59,722 nucleotides of DNA from Salinispora cortesiana (GCF_000484695.1 NZ_AXVR01000030.1:1-59722); one strand, 5' to 3'; counted from the stretch's first letter, positions 12,227 to 21,030 are shown. Numbers and translations are program-made. The notes: generated from the letters alone by a model not told the origin.

Positions 12227-13041
12227 CCGGTCCGGTCGGGGTGGGCATCGGCTGGCGGCCCGAGATCGCTGGCTTCGTCGCGGGACTCCCCGGGCTACGG
12301 TTCGTCGAGGTGATCGCCGAGTCGGTGCCGACCGCCGGCCCGCTGCCGGCTGGGCTCACCGCGCTGCGGGAACGCGGCGTGGCCGTCGTACCACACGGGG
12401 TGCGGCTCTCCCTCGGCGGCGCCGAACCGGTCGCCCCTGCCCGGGTAGCGCACCTGGCCGCGGTGGCTGAGCTGACCAACGCAGCGCTGGTGAGCGAGCA
12501 CATCGCCTTCGTCCGGGCCGGCGGGCTGGAGGCTGGTCACCTGCTACCCCTGCCGCGCAGCAGAGAGGCGGTAGCGGCGGTCTGCGCCAACGTCACCCGC
12601 GCCCAGGCCGAGCTGCCGGTGCCGATCGCGCTGGAGCCGATCGCCGCGCTCTTCGACTGGCCCGACGACGAGCTGGACGAGGCGGCATTCCTCACCGAGA
12701 TCCTGGACCGCACCGACGCCCACCTGCTGCTCGACATCGCCAACGTCTACGCCAACGCCCGCAACCGCGGCACCGACCCGCTCGGCCTGCTGGACCGGCT
12801 GCCGCTGGAACGGGTCGCGTACGCGCACGTGGCCGGCGGGGCCGAGCGGGACGGCTTCTACCACGACACACACACCAGCCCGATATCCCGGCCGGTCCTC
12901 GACCTGGTGGGCGAGCTGTGCGCTCGCCACAGACCGCCGGCCCTGCTGCTGGAGCGGGACGGAAACTACCCCCCGGCCGCTGCCCTCCGCGCCGAGTTGG
13001 ACGCGCTCGCTGCCGTCGGCGGCCTCCCGGTGGTCACGTGA
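12223..13041 (+). CDS. DUF692 family multinuclear iron oxidase (MNIO)
   Basis: A 272-aa TIM-barrel protein of the DUF692 family, relatives of which (MbnB, TglH, ChrH, BufB) use two or three iron ions to oxidise cysteines in peptide or protein substrates. Likely metal ligands by position: His58 in PHGVRLSLG, Glu92/His93 in SEHIAF, Glu138 in ALEPI, Asp171/Asn174 in DIANVYANA, His202 in YAHVAGG, Asp215/His217 in DTHT and Glu244 in LLERDGN. The set looks intact. ATG 12223 overlaps the previous stop; GGAGG lies directly against it, so GTG 12214 is an alternative start. It overlaps the next gene by four bases. The substrate is probably the tail of the preceding protein (inference). Confidence 0.9.
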   Translation: MTGPVGVGIGWRPEIAGFVAGLPGLRFVEVIAESVPTAGPLPAGLTALRERGVAVVPHGVRLSLGGAEPVAPARVAHLAAVAELTNAALVSEHIAFVRAGGLEAGHLLPLPRSREAVAAVCANVTRAQAELPVPIALEPIAALFDWPDDELDEAAFLTEILDRTDAHLLLDIANVYANARNRGTDPLGLLDRLPLERVAYAHVAGGAERDGFYHDTHTSPISRPVLDLVGELCARHRPPALLLERDGNYPPAAALRAELDALAAVGGLPVVT

Positions 13042-13544
13042 ACCCCACTAGCCCGACGAACGTACCGACGACGCGGTCCACCGACCCGACGGTGAGCACG
13101 CTGGCCGCCCGGCAGGCCGCCCTCGTCGCCGCTCTGGTGGCCGACGCCCCGCCGCCACCAGGTTTCGCTCCGGAACCGCTGGCCGCTACCCGGGCCGCCC
13201 TGCTGCGCAAACGGGCCGGCGAGGTGGCCCGGTACTGGCCGCTGCTCGCCACCAGCCTGGGCCCATGGTGGCTGGAGGTGTTCCAGCACTGGGCTGCCGG
13301 GCGACCGCCCGCCGGTGCCCTTCGCGAAGGTTGGGAGCTGGCCCGCTACCTACACGGCGCCGACGAACTGTCGCCGTTGGGCGCGGACGAGTTGGCCTGC
13401 TGGCAGGCCGGATACCACTACCCGGAGCCGGGGCATCCGCCCCGGCCACGCCGGCTGCCGTCCTGGGGGCGAGTCGGCGGCGCCGTCGCGATTCAGTTCG
13501 CCGGGCGGGTGCGCCTCCTACGTCCCGCCCGCCGCCAGCCCTAG
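13038..13544 (+). CDS. Putative DUF692 partner protein
   Basis: A 168-aa protein starting at GTG 13038 in a GTGA overlap with the DUF692 stop. It has a Thr/Pro-rich N-terminus, then a helical region (LAARQAALVAALV, RKRAGEVARYWPLLATSLGPWW, AGALREGWELARYL) and an Arg-rich end. The spacing loosely recalls the DUF2063-type partners (MbnC/BufC) that accompany MNIO enzymes and recognise their substrates, but the resemblance is weak and I name no family. Gene order and overlaps argue that it works with the DUF692 protein. Confidence 0.65.
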   Translation: MNPTSPTNVPTTRSTDPTVSTLAARQAALVAALVADAPPPPGFAPEPLAATRAALLRKRAGEVARYWPLLATSLGPWWLEVFQHWAAGRPPAGALREGWELARYLHGADELSPLGADELACWQAGYHYPEPGHPPRPRRLPSWGRVGGAVAIQFAGRVRLLRPARRQP

Positions 13545-13585
13545 CCAGCCCCGCCCGACGACGCCGGATACGGCAGGATCAGGGC

Positions 13586-14350
13586 ATGGATCTCGGCCTG
13601 ACTGACCGCGTGTACGTACTCACCGGCGCGTCTCGGGGCCTCGGCTACGCGACCGCCGAGGCGCTCGTCGCCGACGGGGCTCGCGTCGTCCTCGCCGCCC
13701 GGGACGCCGCGGCGGTGACCGCCGCCACCCACCGCCTCGGTGGCCCCGCGCACGCCGTCGGCGTGGCCGCCGCCGACCTCGCCGACCCGGAGCTGCCCGA
13801 ACGGCTGACGGCGACCGCCCGGGAGGCGTTCGGGCGGCTGGACGGCGCGCTGGTGTCGGTCGGCGGCCCACCGCCGGGTAGCGCGGCCACGGTGACCGAC
13901 GAGCAGTGGCGCAACTCCTTCGAAACAGTCTTCCTCGGCACCGTCCGAATGGCCCGGACCGTCGCCGCCGCCCTGCCCGACGGCGGGGCGATCGGGCTGG
14001 TGCTGTCCACCTCGGCCCGGGCACCGCTGGCCGGCCTGGGCATCTCCAACGGCCTCCGGCCCGGCCTGGCCGGTGTCGCCAAGGACATGGCCGACGAGTA
14101 CGGCCGCCAGGGCGTCCGGGTGGTGGGGCTGCTGCCAGGGCGGATCCTCACCGACCGGAACGCCCAGCTCTTCGCCGCCGCCGGGGACCCCGAACAGGCC
14201 CGCGCCACGGCGGAGGCGGAGATCCCGCTCCGCCGGCTGGGTGAGCCGGCGGAGTTCGGCCGGGTGGCGGCGTTTGTGCTCTCCCCCGCTGCCAGCTACC
14301 TGACCGGAATCACGCTGCCGGTGGACGGCGGCGCGCTGCGCGGGCTGTAG
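13586..14350 (+). CDS. Atypical short-chain dehydrogenase/reductase
   Basis: A 254-aa SDR with TGASRGLG (cofactor loop, residues 12-19) and a C-terminal YLTGITLPVDGG. The catalytic Ser lies in LSTSAR, but the usual YxxxK is replaced by SNGLR, so both Tyr and Lys are missing. The SNxxR form recurs in one actinobacterial SDR subgroup (BKR-like), so this is probably a family trait and not damage. Substrate unknown. It starts 41 bases after the DUF692 partner and could be read from the same transcript, though the function looks unrelated. Confidence 0.85.
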   Translation: MDLGLTDRVYVLTGASRGLGYATAEALVADGARVVLAARDAAAVTAATHRLGGPAHAVGVAAADLADPELPERLTATAREAFGRLDGALVSVGGPPPGSAATVTDEQWRNSFETVFLGTVRMARTVAAALPDGGAIGLVLSTSARAPLAGLGISNGLRPGLAGVAKDMADEYGRQGVRVVGLLPGRILTDRNAQLFAAAGDPEQARATAEAEIPLRRLGEPAEFGRVAAFVLSPAASYLTGITLPVDGGALRGL

Positions 14351-14372
14351 TCACCCAGCCCTCACCGCGGAG

Positions 14373-14392
14373 GCCGGGCGGGGACACCCGGC
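14373..14392. terminator. Weak hairpin between convergent genes
   Basis: GCCGGG (14373-14378) pairs with CCCGGC (14387-14392) over an 8-base loop, in the 46-base gap between the SDR gene and the convergent ABC exporter gene. The stem is short, so confidence is limited. Confidence 0.4.
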
Positions 14393-14396
14393 GCTG

Positions 14397-16385
14397 CTAG
14401 TTGGCGGCGGCCGGCGGCAGCGCCTCCTCGGCGACGTAGGAGCGCATCGGCAGCGTCACCGGTTCCGGCCCGGTCGCGTCCTGGTATGGCGTGGGCGAGT
14501 CGGCGACCGCAAACTGCGTCCGGTACAGCTCGGCGTAGAGCCCGCCCAGGACGACCAGCTCCTCATGTCGCCCCCGCTCGACGATCCGCCCCTGATCGAG
14601 TACGAGAATCTGGTCGGCCTCCCGCACCGTGGAGAGCCGGTGCGCGATGACCAGCGCGGTCCGCCCCGTCAAGGCCACCGAGAGCGCCTGCTGCACCGCC
14701 GCCTCACTCTCCGAGTCCAGATGCGCGGTGGCCTCGTCGAGGATCACGATCGAGGGTGCCTTGAGCAGAACCCGGGCGATCGCGATGCGCTGCTTCTCCC
14801 CGCCGGAGAAGCGATAGCCGCGCTCGCCCACCACCGTGTCCAGGCCGTCGGGCAAAGCCCGCACGAGGTCCGCCACCTGAGCACCGGCGAGGGCAGCCCA
14901 GAGTTCGTCGTCGGTGGCCGCCGGCTTGGCGTACCGCAGGTTCTCGGCGATGGTCTCGTGGAACAGGTGCGAGTCCTGGGTGACGACACCGATCTCGTCG
15001 CGCAGGGAGTCCAGGCTGGCGTCCCGGACATCAACCCCGCCGACGAGCACCTGACCGTCGGTAACGTCGTAGAGCCGAGAGATCAGCATGGACAGGGTGG
15101 ACTTGCCGGCGCCGGAGGGCCCGACCAGGGCGACCATCTGCCCCGGCTCGACGGTGAACGACACGCCCCGAAGCACCGGCTCGGTGGCCGTCCGATCGAG
15201 GGCGGCGACCTCCTCCAGGGAGGCCAGCGAGATCTCGGCGGCGCTCGGATAGCGGAACCGCACCGACCGGAACTCGACCCGACCGTCGCCTCGTGGCACG
15301 GTGACGGCAGCGGCCTGCTCGGTGATGGCGGGTTCCAGGTCGAGCACCTCGTAGACCCGGTCGAACGAGACCAGCGCGCTCATCACGTCAACCCGCACGT
15401 TGGACAGCGCGGTGAGTGGGCCGTACAGCCGGGTGAGTAGCAACGCGAGCGTTACGACGGTGCCGGCACTGACGCTGCCGGTGACCGCCAGCCAGCCGCC
15501 CAGCCCGTAGGTGAGCGCCTGCGCGAGCGAGGCGACCAGCAGCATCGCCACGAAGAAGGTCCGCGAGTACATCGCGGACTGGATGCCGATGTCCCGGACC
15601 CGCTCGGCCCGCGCGGCGAACCGGCGTGCCTCGTTGTCGGGCTGGCCGAAGAGCTTGACCAGCAGGGCCCCGGAGACGCCGAAGCGCTCGGTCATCGTCG
15701 CGTTCATCTTCGCGTCGAGGTTGTAGGACTCGCGGGTGATCTCGGCGAGGCGCCGCCCGACCCGGCGGGCCGGGATGATGAACACCGGTAGCAGCACCAG
15801 CGACAGGGCGGTGATCTGCCACGACAAGGTGAACATCACCGCTGCGGTGAGCACCAGCTGGATGACGTTGCTGACCACCCCGGACAGGGTCGAGGTGAAC
15901 GCCCGCTGCGCGCCGAGCACGTCGTTGTTGAGTCGGCTGACCAGCGCGCCGGTCTGCGTCCGGGTGAAGAACTGCAACGGCATCCGCTGGACGTGGTCGT
16001 AGACCCGGGTCCGCAGATCGAGGATGATGCCCTCTCCGATGCGGGCCGAATACCACCGCTGGGCGAGCGAGAGCAGCGCATCGGCCACCGCGAGCGCGGC
16101 GATCACCAACGCCAGCCGGACCACCAGGGAGGACGCTTCGGTGCCGCCCCGCGTGATGGCGTCGATCACCTTGCCGGCGAGCACCGGGGTGGCGACCCCG
16201 ATCATGGCGGCCAGCACGACGGTAACCAGGAAGACGACGATGTCCCGCCGGTACGGCTGGGCGAAGCCGACGATCCGACGCGCCACCCCGCGGTGGAGCC
16301 GGTGCGCCGAGATCTCGTCGTGGCTACGCATTGACCGGAGCATGCTCCAGCCACCCATGCCGCCACCGGACATCGGATTGGACAC
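14397..16385 (-). CDS. ABC exporter, fused membrane and ATPase domains
   Basis: A 662-aa half-transporter. The membrane domain spans about residues 35-330 with six hydrophobic segments; the ATPase domain follows with Walker A GPSGAGKST (about 421), Q-loop VTQDSH, signature FSGGEKQR (about 524), Walker B IVILDEAT and H-loop IAHRLST. This is the MsbA/multidrug/lipid exporter type, working as a homodimer or with an unlinked partner. GTG 16385 is preferred since GGAGG lies 5 bases upstream; GTG 16391 and ATG codons further in are alternatives. The N-terminus is Gly/Met-rich, as in many actinobacterial homologues. Substrate cannot be predicted. Confidence 0.92.
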   Translation of the reverse strand: MSNPMSGGGMGGWSMLRSMRSHDEISAHRLHRGVARRIVGFAQPYRRDIVVFLVTVVLAAMIGVATPVLAGKVIDAITRGGTEASSLVVRLALVIAALAVADALLSLAQRWYSARIGEGIILDLRTRVYDHVQRMPLQFFTRTQTGALVSRLNNDVLGAQRAFTSTLSGVVSNVIQLVLTAAVMFTLSWQITALSLVLLPVFIIPARRVGRRLAEITRESYNLDAKMNATMTERFGVSGALLVKLFGQPDNEARRFAARAERVRDIGIQSAMYSRTFFVAMLLVASLAQALTYGLGGWLAVTGSVSAGTVVTLALLLTRLYGPLTALSNVRVDVMSALVSFDRVYEVLDLEPAITEQAAAVTVPRGDGRVEFRSVRFRYPSAAEISLASLEEVAALDRTATEPVLRGVSFTVEPGQMVALVGPSGAGKSTLSMLISRLYDVTDGQVLVGGVDVRDASLDSLRDEIGVVTQDSHLFHETIAENLRYAKPAATDDELWAALAGAQVADLVRALPDGLDTVVGERGYRFSGGEKQRIAIARVLLKAPSIVILDEATAHLDSESEAAVQQALSVALTGRTALVIAHRLSTVREADQILVLDQGRIVERGRHEELVVLGGLYAELYRTQFAVADSPTPYQDATGPEPVTLPMRSYVAEEALPPAAAN

Positions 16386-16486
16386 GGTCACCTCCGGGTC
16401 ATCGGGCCGACCACAACCTCCGGGTCGATTCTCCCGACGCCTGTGACAACCCGGTAAGTAACCCGAATCTTCCCGTACGGCCCTTA

Positions 16487-17254
16487 CTACTCTCCCCTGC
16501 CGGCGAGTTCCCGCAGCCGCCGGGTCTGCGCCTCCCGCTCGGCTCGTTCCTGCTCGGCCGGGGTGCGGCCGGACGCGCCCGCGAGCAACGCCTTGATCTC
16601 CACGACCGCGTCCCGGTCATTGGCGAGCAGCCCCGCCGTCAGGTCGCTGACCGCGCCGGTCAGCTCCCCGGCCGGCACGACCAGGGTCGCCAACCCGATC
16701 CGGTCCGCCTCGGCAGCATCCAACCGCCGCCCGGTGGCGCAGATTTCCAGGGCGCGCGAGTAGCCCACAAGCTCGACCAGGCGCTTGGTGCCGGCCAGGT
16801 CGGGGACCAGGCCAAGTGTCACCTCGGCCATGGAGAACCGGACATCCTCGGCGAGAACCCGTAGGTCACAGGCGAGTGCCAGCTGAAACCCGGCGCCGAT
16901 CGCGTGCCCCTGCACGGCCGCGATCGACACCAGGTCGGGGCGGTGCAGCCAGGTGAAGGCGTCCTGAAGCTCGGCGATCCGGTCCGCGCACTCCTGCTCG
17001 GGCAGGGTGGACAGCTCGGCGAAAGAGCCCGGCCCGGAGGCACCCGCCACCGACAGGTCAAGGCCGGCGGAGAAGGCCCGGCCTTCACCGCGGACGACCA
17101 CGACGCGCACGTCGCCGGGGAGCTTCCGGGAGAAGTCGCGCATCGCCTGCCACATCGCCGGCGTCTGCGCGTTGAGCACGTCGGGCCGAGCCAGCGTGAC
17201 CGTGGCCACCGCCCCGTCGCACTCCAGCCGGACCCCGGTCGCCTCGGCAGTCAC
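16487..17254 (-). CDS. Enoyl-CoA hydratase/isomerase family protein
   Basis: A 255-aa crotonase-fold protein. Oxyanion-hole residues lie in AFSAGLDLS (about residue 63) and QGHAIGAGFQLALACD (about 110). The position of the first hydratase Glu is occupied within AGFQLALACDLRV, and the second Glu region reads EVTLGLVPDLAGTKRL, with Asp where hydratases often have Gly, so the exact reaction (hydratase, isomerase or other) is unclear. GTG 17254 gives a family-like start MTAEATGVRLE; a longer frame would run through the HTH gene upstream. It lies 46 bases after that HTH gene and may share its transcript. Confidence 0.87.
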   Translation of the reverse strand: MTAEATGVRLECDGAVATVTLARPDVLNAQTPAMWQAMRDFSRKLPGDVRVVVVRGEGRAFSAGLDLSVAGASGPGSFAELSTLPEQECADRIAELQDAFTWLHRPDLVSIAAVQGHAIGAGFQLALACDLRVLAEDVRFSMAEVTLGLVPDLAGTKRLVELVGYSRALEICATGRRLDAAEADRIGLATLVVPAGELTGAVSDLTAGLLANDRDAVVEIKALLAGASGRTPAEQERAEREAQTRRLRELAGRGE

Positions 17255-17300
17255 CGGACGGCCCGGGGAACGGTGCTGATGGGTGGCGCCGCTCGGCGGC

Positions 17301-17528
17301 TCACGCCTTCTTGCGACGCCGGGCGCCGCCGCGCTGCCGCAGCTGCACCCCGGACTCGGTGAGCACCCGGTGGATGAATCCGTAGGAGCGGCCCGTCGAG
17401 GCCGCGAGCGCACGGATGCTCTCCCCCGAGGTGTACCGCTTGACCAGGTCCTTGGCGAGCGTCTGACGCTCGGCCCCGACGATCCGGCGACCCTTCTCAG
17501 TGCTGGTGGCTGTGCCAGTGGCTGCCAT
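17301..17528 (-). CDS. Small HTH DNA-binding protein (Gbn/SCO1839-like)
   Basis: A 75-aa basic protein: Arg-rich ends around one helix-turn-helix, LVKRYTSGESIRALAASTGRS followed by YGFIHRVL. This matches the very conserved actinobacterial small HTH family that includes, as I recall, the streptomycete GATC-binding nucleoid protein Gbn (SCO1839). ATG 17528 has GAGGA 6 bases upstream. The upstream 150 bases are unusually AT-rich for this window and probably hold its promoter. A chromosome-organising or global regulatory role is inferred from the family. Confidence 0.75.
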   Translation of the reverse strand: MAATGTATSTEKGRRIVGAERQTLAKDLVKRYTSGESIRALAASTGRSYGFIHRVLTESGVQLRQRGGARRRKKA

Positions 17529-17682
17529 GCTGTGTCCTCACGTCCCAGACTGTGCGGTTCGGATACGGTCCCACCTATTAGACCGCCTCGAACGATCATG
17601 CGCCAGATATCAACTATTCGCCAACCGACACGCTATGTAATGTCGGCTTCCCGATAGGGCAAAACCCGGAGCCCACGATCGG

Positions 17683-19287
17683 TCAGGCCAGCTCGACCAA
17701 CTCCAGGAGGTCGTCGCTCCAGGCGTCCTCGTCCCCGTCGGGCAACAGGATGGCCCGATCCGGCTTGAGCGCGGTCACCGCGCCCGGATCGTGCGTGACC
17801 AGCACGATCGCCCCGGGATAGCGGGCGATAGCGTCCAGCACCTGCTCCCGACTGACCGGGTCGAGGTTGTTCGTCGGCTCGTCCAGCAGCAGCACGTTCG
17901 CACCGGAGCAGACCAGAGTGGCCAGGGCCAGCCGGGTCTTCTCCCCACCGGAGAGCACACCGGCGGGCTTGTCCACATCCTCCCGGGAGAAGAGGAACGC
18001 ACCGAGGATCCGGCGCAGATCGGTGTCACTCTGCTCCGGCGCGGCGCTGCGCATGTGTTCCAGAATCGTCCGCTGGACATCCAGGGTCTCGTGTTCCTGG
18101 GCGTAGTAGCCCAGCCGGAGCCCGTGTCCGGGCCGTACCTCACCGGTGTCCGATTCCAGCAAGCCACCAAGGATCCGCAGCAGGGTGGTCTTACCGGCGC
18201 CGTTGAGGCCGAGGATCGCCACCCGGGATCCGCGGTCGACCGCGACATCCACATCGGTGAAGATCTCCAACGACCCGTACGACTTCGACAGTCCACTCGC
18301 GGTCAGCGGGGTGCGACCGCACGCCGCGGGGGTGGGGAAGCGCACCTTCGCCACCTTGTCGGCGACCCGCACCTCCTCCAGGCCGGAGAGCAACCGCTGG
18401 GCCCGACGGGCCATGTTCTGGGCGGCGACGGTCTTGGTGGCCTTGGCCCGCATCTTGTCCGCCTGCGCCATCAGCGCGCCGGCCTTCTTCTCCGCGTTGG
18501 CCCGCTCCCGGCGACGACGCCGCTCGTCGGTCTCCCGTGCCTCCAGGTATGCCTTCCACCCCAGGTTGTAGACGTCAACCACCGAACGGGTGGCATCGAG
18601 GAACCAGACCTTGTTGACCACCGCCTCCAGCAGAGCGGCGTCGTGGGAGATCACGATCAGGCCGCCCTTGTGGTTTGCAAGGAACCCGCGCAGCCAGGTG
18701 ATCGAGTCGGCGTCCAGGTGGTTGGTCGGCTCGTCGAGCAGCAGAATGCCGCCGCCGTTCTCCCCCGCGTCGCGGAACAGGATCCGCGCCAGTTCGATCC
18801 GGCGGCGCTGGCCACCGGAGAGGGTGCCGATGGTCTGGGCCAGCGCCCGGTCGGGGAGCCCGAGGTTGGCGCAGATGCGGGCCGCCTCCGCCTCGGCCGC
18901 GTACCCGCCCAGCGAGGCGAACTGGTCCTCCAACGTGCCGTAGCGGCGGACCAACCTGTCGTCGGGGGTCTCGGCGAGCTTCGCCTCCAACTCGGCCATC
19001 CGGGCCATCAGCTGGTCGAGGCCGCGGGCGGAGAGGACCCGGTCGCGGCCGGTCACGTCGAGGTCGCCGGTGCGTGGGTCCTGCGGCAGGTAGCCGATGT
19101 TGCTGCGGCGGTCGAGCTGACCGGCGTACGGCTGCCCCTCTCCGGCCAGCACCTTCAGCGTCGTGGTCTTGCCGGCGCCGTTGCGGCCGACCAGGCCGAT
19201 CCGGTCCCCCGACTGCACCCGCAGCGTGGTGTCGGAGAGCAGGATTCGGGAGCCGGCGCGGAGTTCCAGGCCGGTGGCAGTGATCAT
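17683..19287 (-). CDS. ABC-F family ATPase
   Basis: A 534-aa protein with two ABC domains and no membrane part. Domain 1: GRNGAGKTT (about residue 37), LSGGQRRR, LLLDEPTNHLD. Domain 2: GLNGAGKTT (about 350), LSGGEKTR, LLLDEPTNNLD. The linker is a long basic helix (ERRRRRERANAEKKAGAL), the ribosome-contacting element of ABC-F translation factors. These act at the ribosomal E site in translation control or antibiotic protection; which one is not clear. ATG 19287 is the family start (MITATGLELRAG); upstream sequence in frame is not family-like. A hairpin lies in its leader, and acVLRF1 is upstream on the same strand. Confidence 0.92.
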   Translation of the reverse strand: MITATGLELRAGSRILLSDTTLRVQSGDRIGLVGRNGAGKTTTLKVLAGEGQPYAGQLDRRSNIGYLPQDPRTGDLDVTGRDRVLSARGLDQLMARMAELEAKLAETPDDRLVRRYGTLEDQFASLGGYAAEAEAARICANLGLPDRALAQTIGTLSGGQRRRIELARILFRDAGENGGGILLLDEPTNHLDADSITWLRGFLANHKGGLIVISHDAALLEAVVNKVWFLDATRSVVDVYNLGWKAYLEARETDERRRRRERANAEKKAGALMAQADKMRAKATKTVAAQNMARRAQRLLSGLEEVRVADKVAKVRFPTPAACGRTPLTASGLSKSYGSLEIFTDVDVAVDRGSRVAILGLNGAGKTTLLRILGGLLESDTGEVRPGHGLRLGYYAQEHETLDVQRTILEHMRSAAPEQSDTDLRRILGAFLFSREDVDKPAGVLSGGEKTRLALATLVCSGANVLLLDEPTNNLDPVSREQVLDAIARYPGAIVLVTHDPGAVTALKPDRAILLPDGDEDAWSDDLLELVELA

Positions 19288-19336
19288 GTCGGAAGACTCG
19301 CTCTCGGGGTGGAGGGCTGACTCAGGGCACGCGAAA

Positions 19337-19365
19337 GCACCGACGGGCCGGAGGACCGTCGGTGC
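19337..19365 (-). terminator. Hairpin between acVLRF1 and the ABC-F gene
   Basis: Ten-base perfect stem (GCACCGACGG, 19337-19346, with CCGTCGGTGC, 19356-19365) and 9-base loop. On the minus strand it is followed by TTTC. It could end the acVLRF1 transcript or act as an attenuator 50 bases upstream of the ABC-F start. Confidence 0.6.
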
Positions 19366-19498
19366 GGGGCGGTTCAGCCTTCGCAGAGCAGCACGCGGCA
19401 AGTGTACCGGGGCATCCCCCACCCGGTCCTGCGGATTCTCCCGACAAGATCACTCACCGTCCGCGGGCCGCCCGCCGTAGGCCGGCGCCGACCATCGA

Positions 19499-20179
19499 TC
19501 AGGTGGCGGACCCGGCGTTACGCGAAGCCCCCACCGCGGGATCACGGACGAGGATGTGGACGGCTCGGGCGGCGGGAATGGCGTCGAGCAGCACGGCGCG
19601 CCGGGGCTCCGGCACGGTCAGGAGGCGCTCGGCACGCAACCCGACCAGCGGAGCCAGCCGACGATCCGCGAGCACCGCGTCGACCGTCCGGCGGTCCCCA
19701 CCACAGACCAGGGCAGCGAGCGTCGGAGCCGCCGGCAGCAGCCGGCGCACGGCCAACTCGACGGCGTCCGCCACCGCCGCCTTCGCCTGATTCTCCCGCC
19801 GCCGGGCGAACCGCTGCTGCGACCAGCCGCCGGCAGCCGTCCGGCCCTGCACGTAGTGCGTATCGACCTTCGACACGACCAGCTCCGCTCCCTCGGCGAC
19901 ACCGAGGGCCACCGCGCCCTTGCGGGCGAGTAGCAGGCCGATCCGCCGGGCCTGGGACACGGCCGCCAGGAACCCGTCCAGGTCAGCCGCGCCCGACGCG
20001 CCGGGCGGGGTATGCAACTCGGCGGTCGTACCGTCCGCAGCGGTCAACAACAGCCCGTACTCCTGCGGGGTGGAGGTCGACGGACCGTGCCGGCCGGTGA
20101 AGCCGGCAACCCAGCGAGCGACCCGGCCCGGGTCCACGTCGACCCACCGGCCGCCTCCCGCTGCGGGCCTACTACGCAC
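19499..20179 (-). CDS. acVLRF1 peptidyl-tRNA hydrolase/release factor
   Basis: A 226-aa protein with the motif GGWSQQRFARRR (residues 117-128), the catalytic GxxQ loop of the VLRF1/eRF1-like family in its actinobacterial form (acVLRF1). The fold is shared with eukaryotic Vms1/ANKZF1, which frees nascent chains from stalled large subunits. The following ABC-F gene fits a ribosome-rescue setting. The start is GTG 20179; the gene is 39 bases downstream of the LysE gene start side. A role in ribosome-associated quality control is inferred from the family. Confidence 0.85.
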   Translation of the reverse strand: MRSRPAAGGGRWVDVDPGRVARWVAGFTGRHGPSTSTPQEYGLLLTAADGTTAELHTPPGASGAADLDGFLAAVSQARRIGLLLARKGAVALGVAEGAELVVSKVDTHYVQGRTAAGGWSQQRFARRRENQAKAAVADAVELAVRRLLPAAPTLAALVCGGDRRTVDAVLADRRLAPLVGLRAERLLTVPEPRRAVLLDAIPAARAVHILVRDPAVGASRNAGSAT

Positions 20180-20218
20180 ACTCCGAACCTACCCTGTCGT
20201 CCGGCGGCCTTCGTCGGG

Positions 20219-20899
20219 TCAGGCCGCCACAAGCATGACGACGGCGAGGGCAGCGATGATGGCGCTGGACACCAGGGCCGTGCCGAGCCGGCCACGGGGA
20301 CCGGCAAGGATCCGACCGACCATCGTGCCACCCCCCGCGACCATCAGTTGCCAGCTCGCCGAGGCGAGGAAAGCCCCGAGCACGAACGCCCCGACGGCCG
20401 GTAGAGCCGGGGCTGCGGAGTCCTGACGGCCGAGCACGAGCGCCGCGAAGTAGACGACGGTGGCGGGGTTCAACAGGGTCAACGCCAGTACCCCGGCGAA
20501 CGCCCGGGGCGGCGTCTCCAGGCCCCGGCGGCCCGCGAATGGTCGGCTGCCGAAGCCCGGACCGCCGGAGGTGGAGGTGGGGTCGGTGCCGGCAACCGCA
20601 CCCGGCCGGGCAGAGCGCAGGGCCCGCACCGCGGTGTGGGTCGCCAAGGCGAGCAGTATCGCCGCGGCGACCATCCGGAGCGGACCTGCGACCGGGGTAA
20701 GCACCGTGACCAACGCCGCGCCGCCGAGGGCAGCGACGGCCGCGTACAGGCCATCGGCCGTGGCGACGCCGAGGGCCGCGGCGGCCCCCACCCGGAACGA
20801 GGTCCGCGCGGCCAGCCCCATGACGAGTACCGCGATGGCGCCGACTGGGATGGCCACCCCGAATCCGGCGGCCAGCCCAGCCAGGAACACCCCGGTCAT
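20219..20899 (-). CDS. LysE family amino-acid exporter
   Basis: A 226-aa membrane protein with about six hydrophobic segments: near the N-terminus GFGVAIPVGAIAVLVMG, the LysE/RhtB signature with its conserved Pro-x-Gly, and later LTLLNPATVVYFAA, the second signature. A Gly/Pro-rich soluble loop (about residues 105-130) separates the halves, as is usual. It probably exports amino acids or similar solutes. ATG 20899 gives MTGVFLAGL; a TTG at 20911 is a weaker alternative. Confidence 0.87.
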   Translation of the reverse strand: MTGVFLAGLAAGFGVAIPVGAIAVLVMGLAARTSFRVGAAAALGVATADGLYAAVAALGGAALVTVLTPVAGPLRMVAAAILLALATHTAVRALRSARPGAVAGTDPTSTSGGPGFGSRPFAGRRGLETPPRAFAGVLALTLLNPATVVYFAALVLGRQDSAAPALPAVGAFVLGAFLASASWQLMVAGGGTMVGRILAGPRGRLGTALVSSAIIAALAVVMLVAA

Positions 20900-21030
20900 G
20901 GTTGTGGGCAATGGGCCAAGCCCGCCCCGGCCAGCCGGGTTCGCTGTCGGCGCCCGGCCCCGGCTACGCGGACTGGAAGCGGCAACAGGTACACCTCGGT
21001 CATTCCGTCATCCTGCGCCGCCCCGACGCC

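Noticed and set aside
17255..17599. N-terminal extension of the enoyl-CoA hydratase
   Set aside because: The extension is read through the HTH gene in another frame and has no family similarity.
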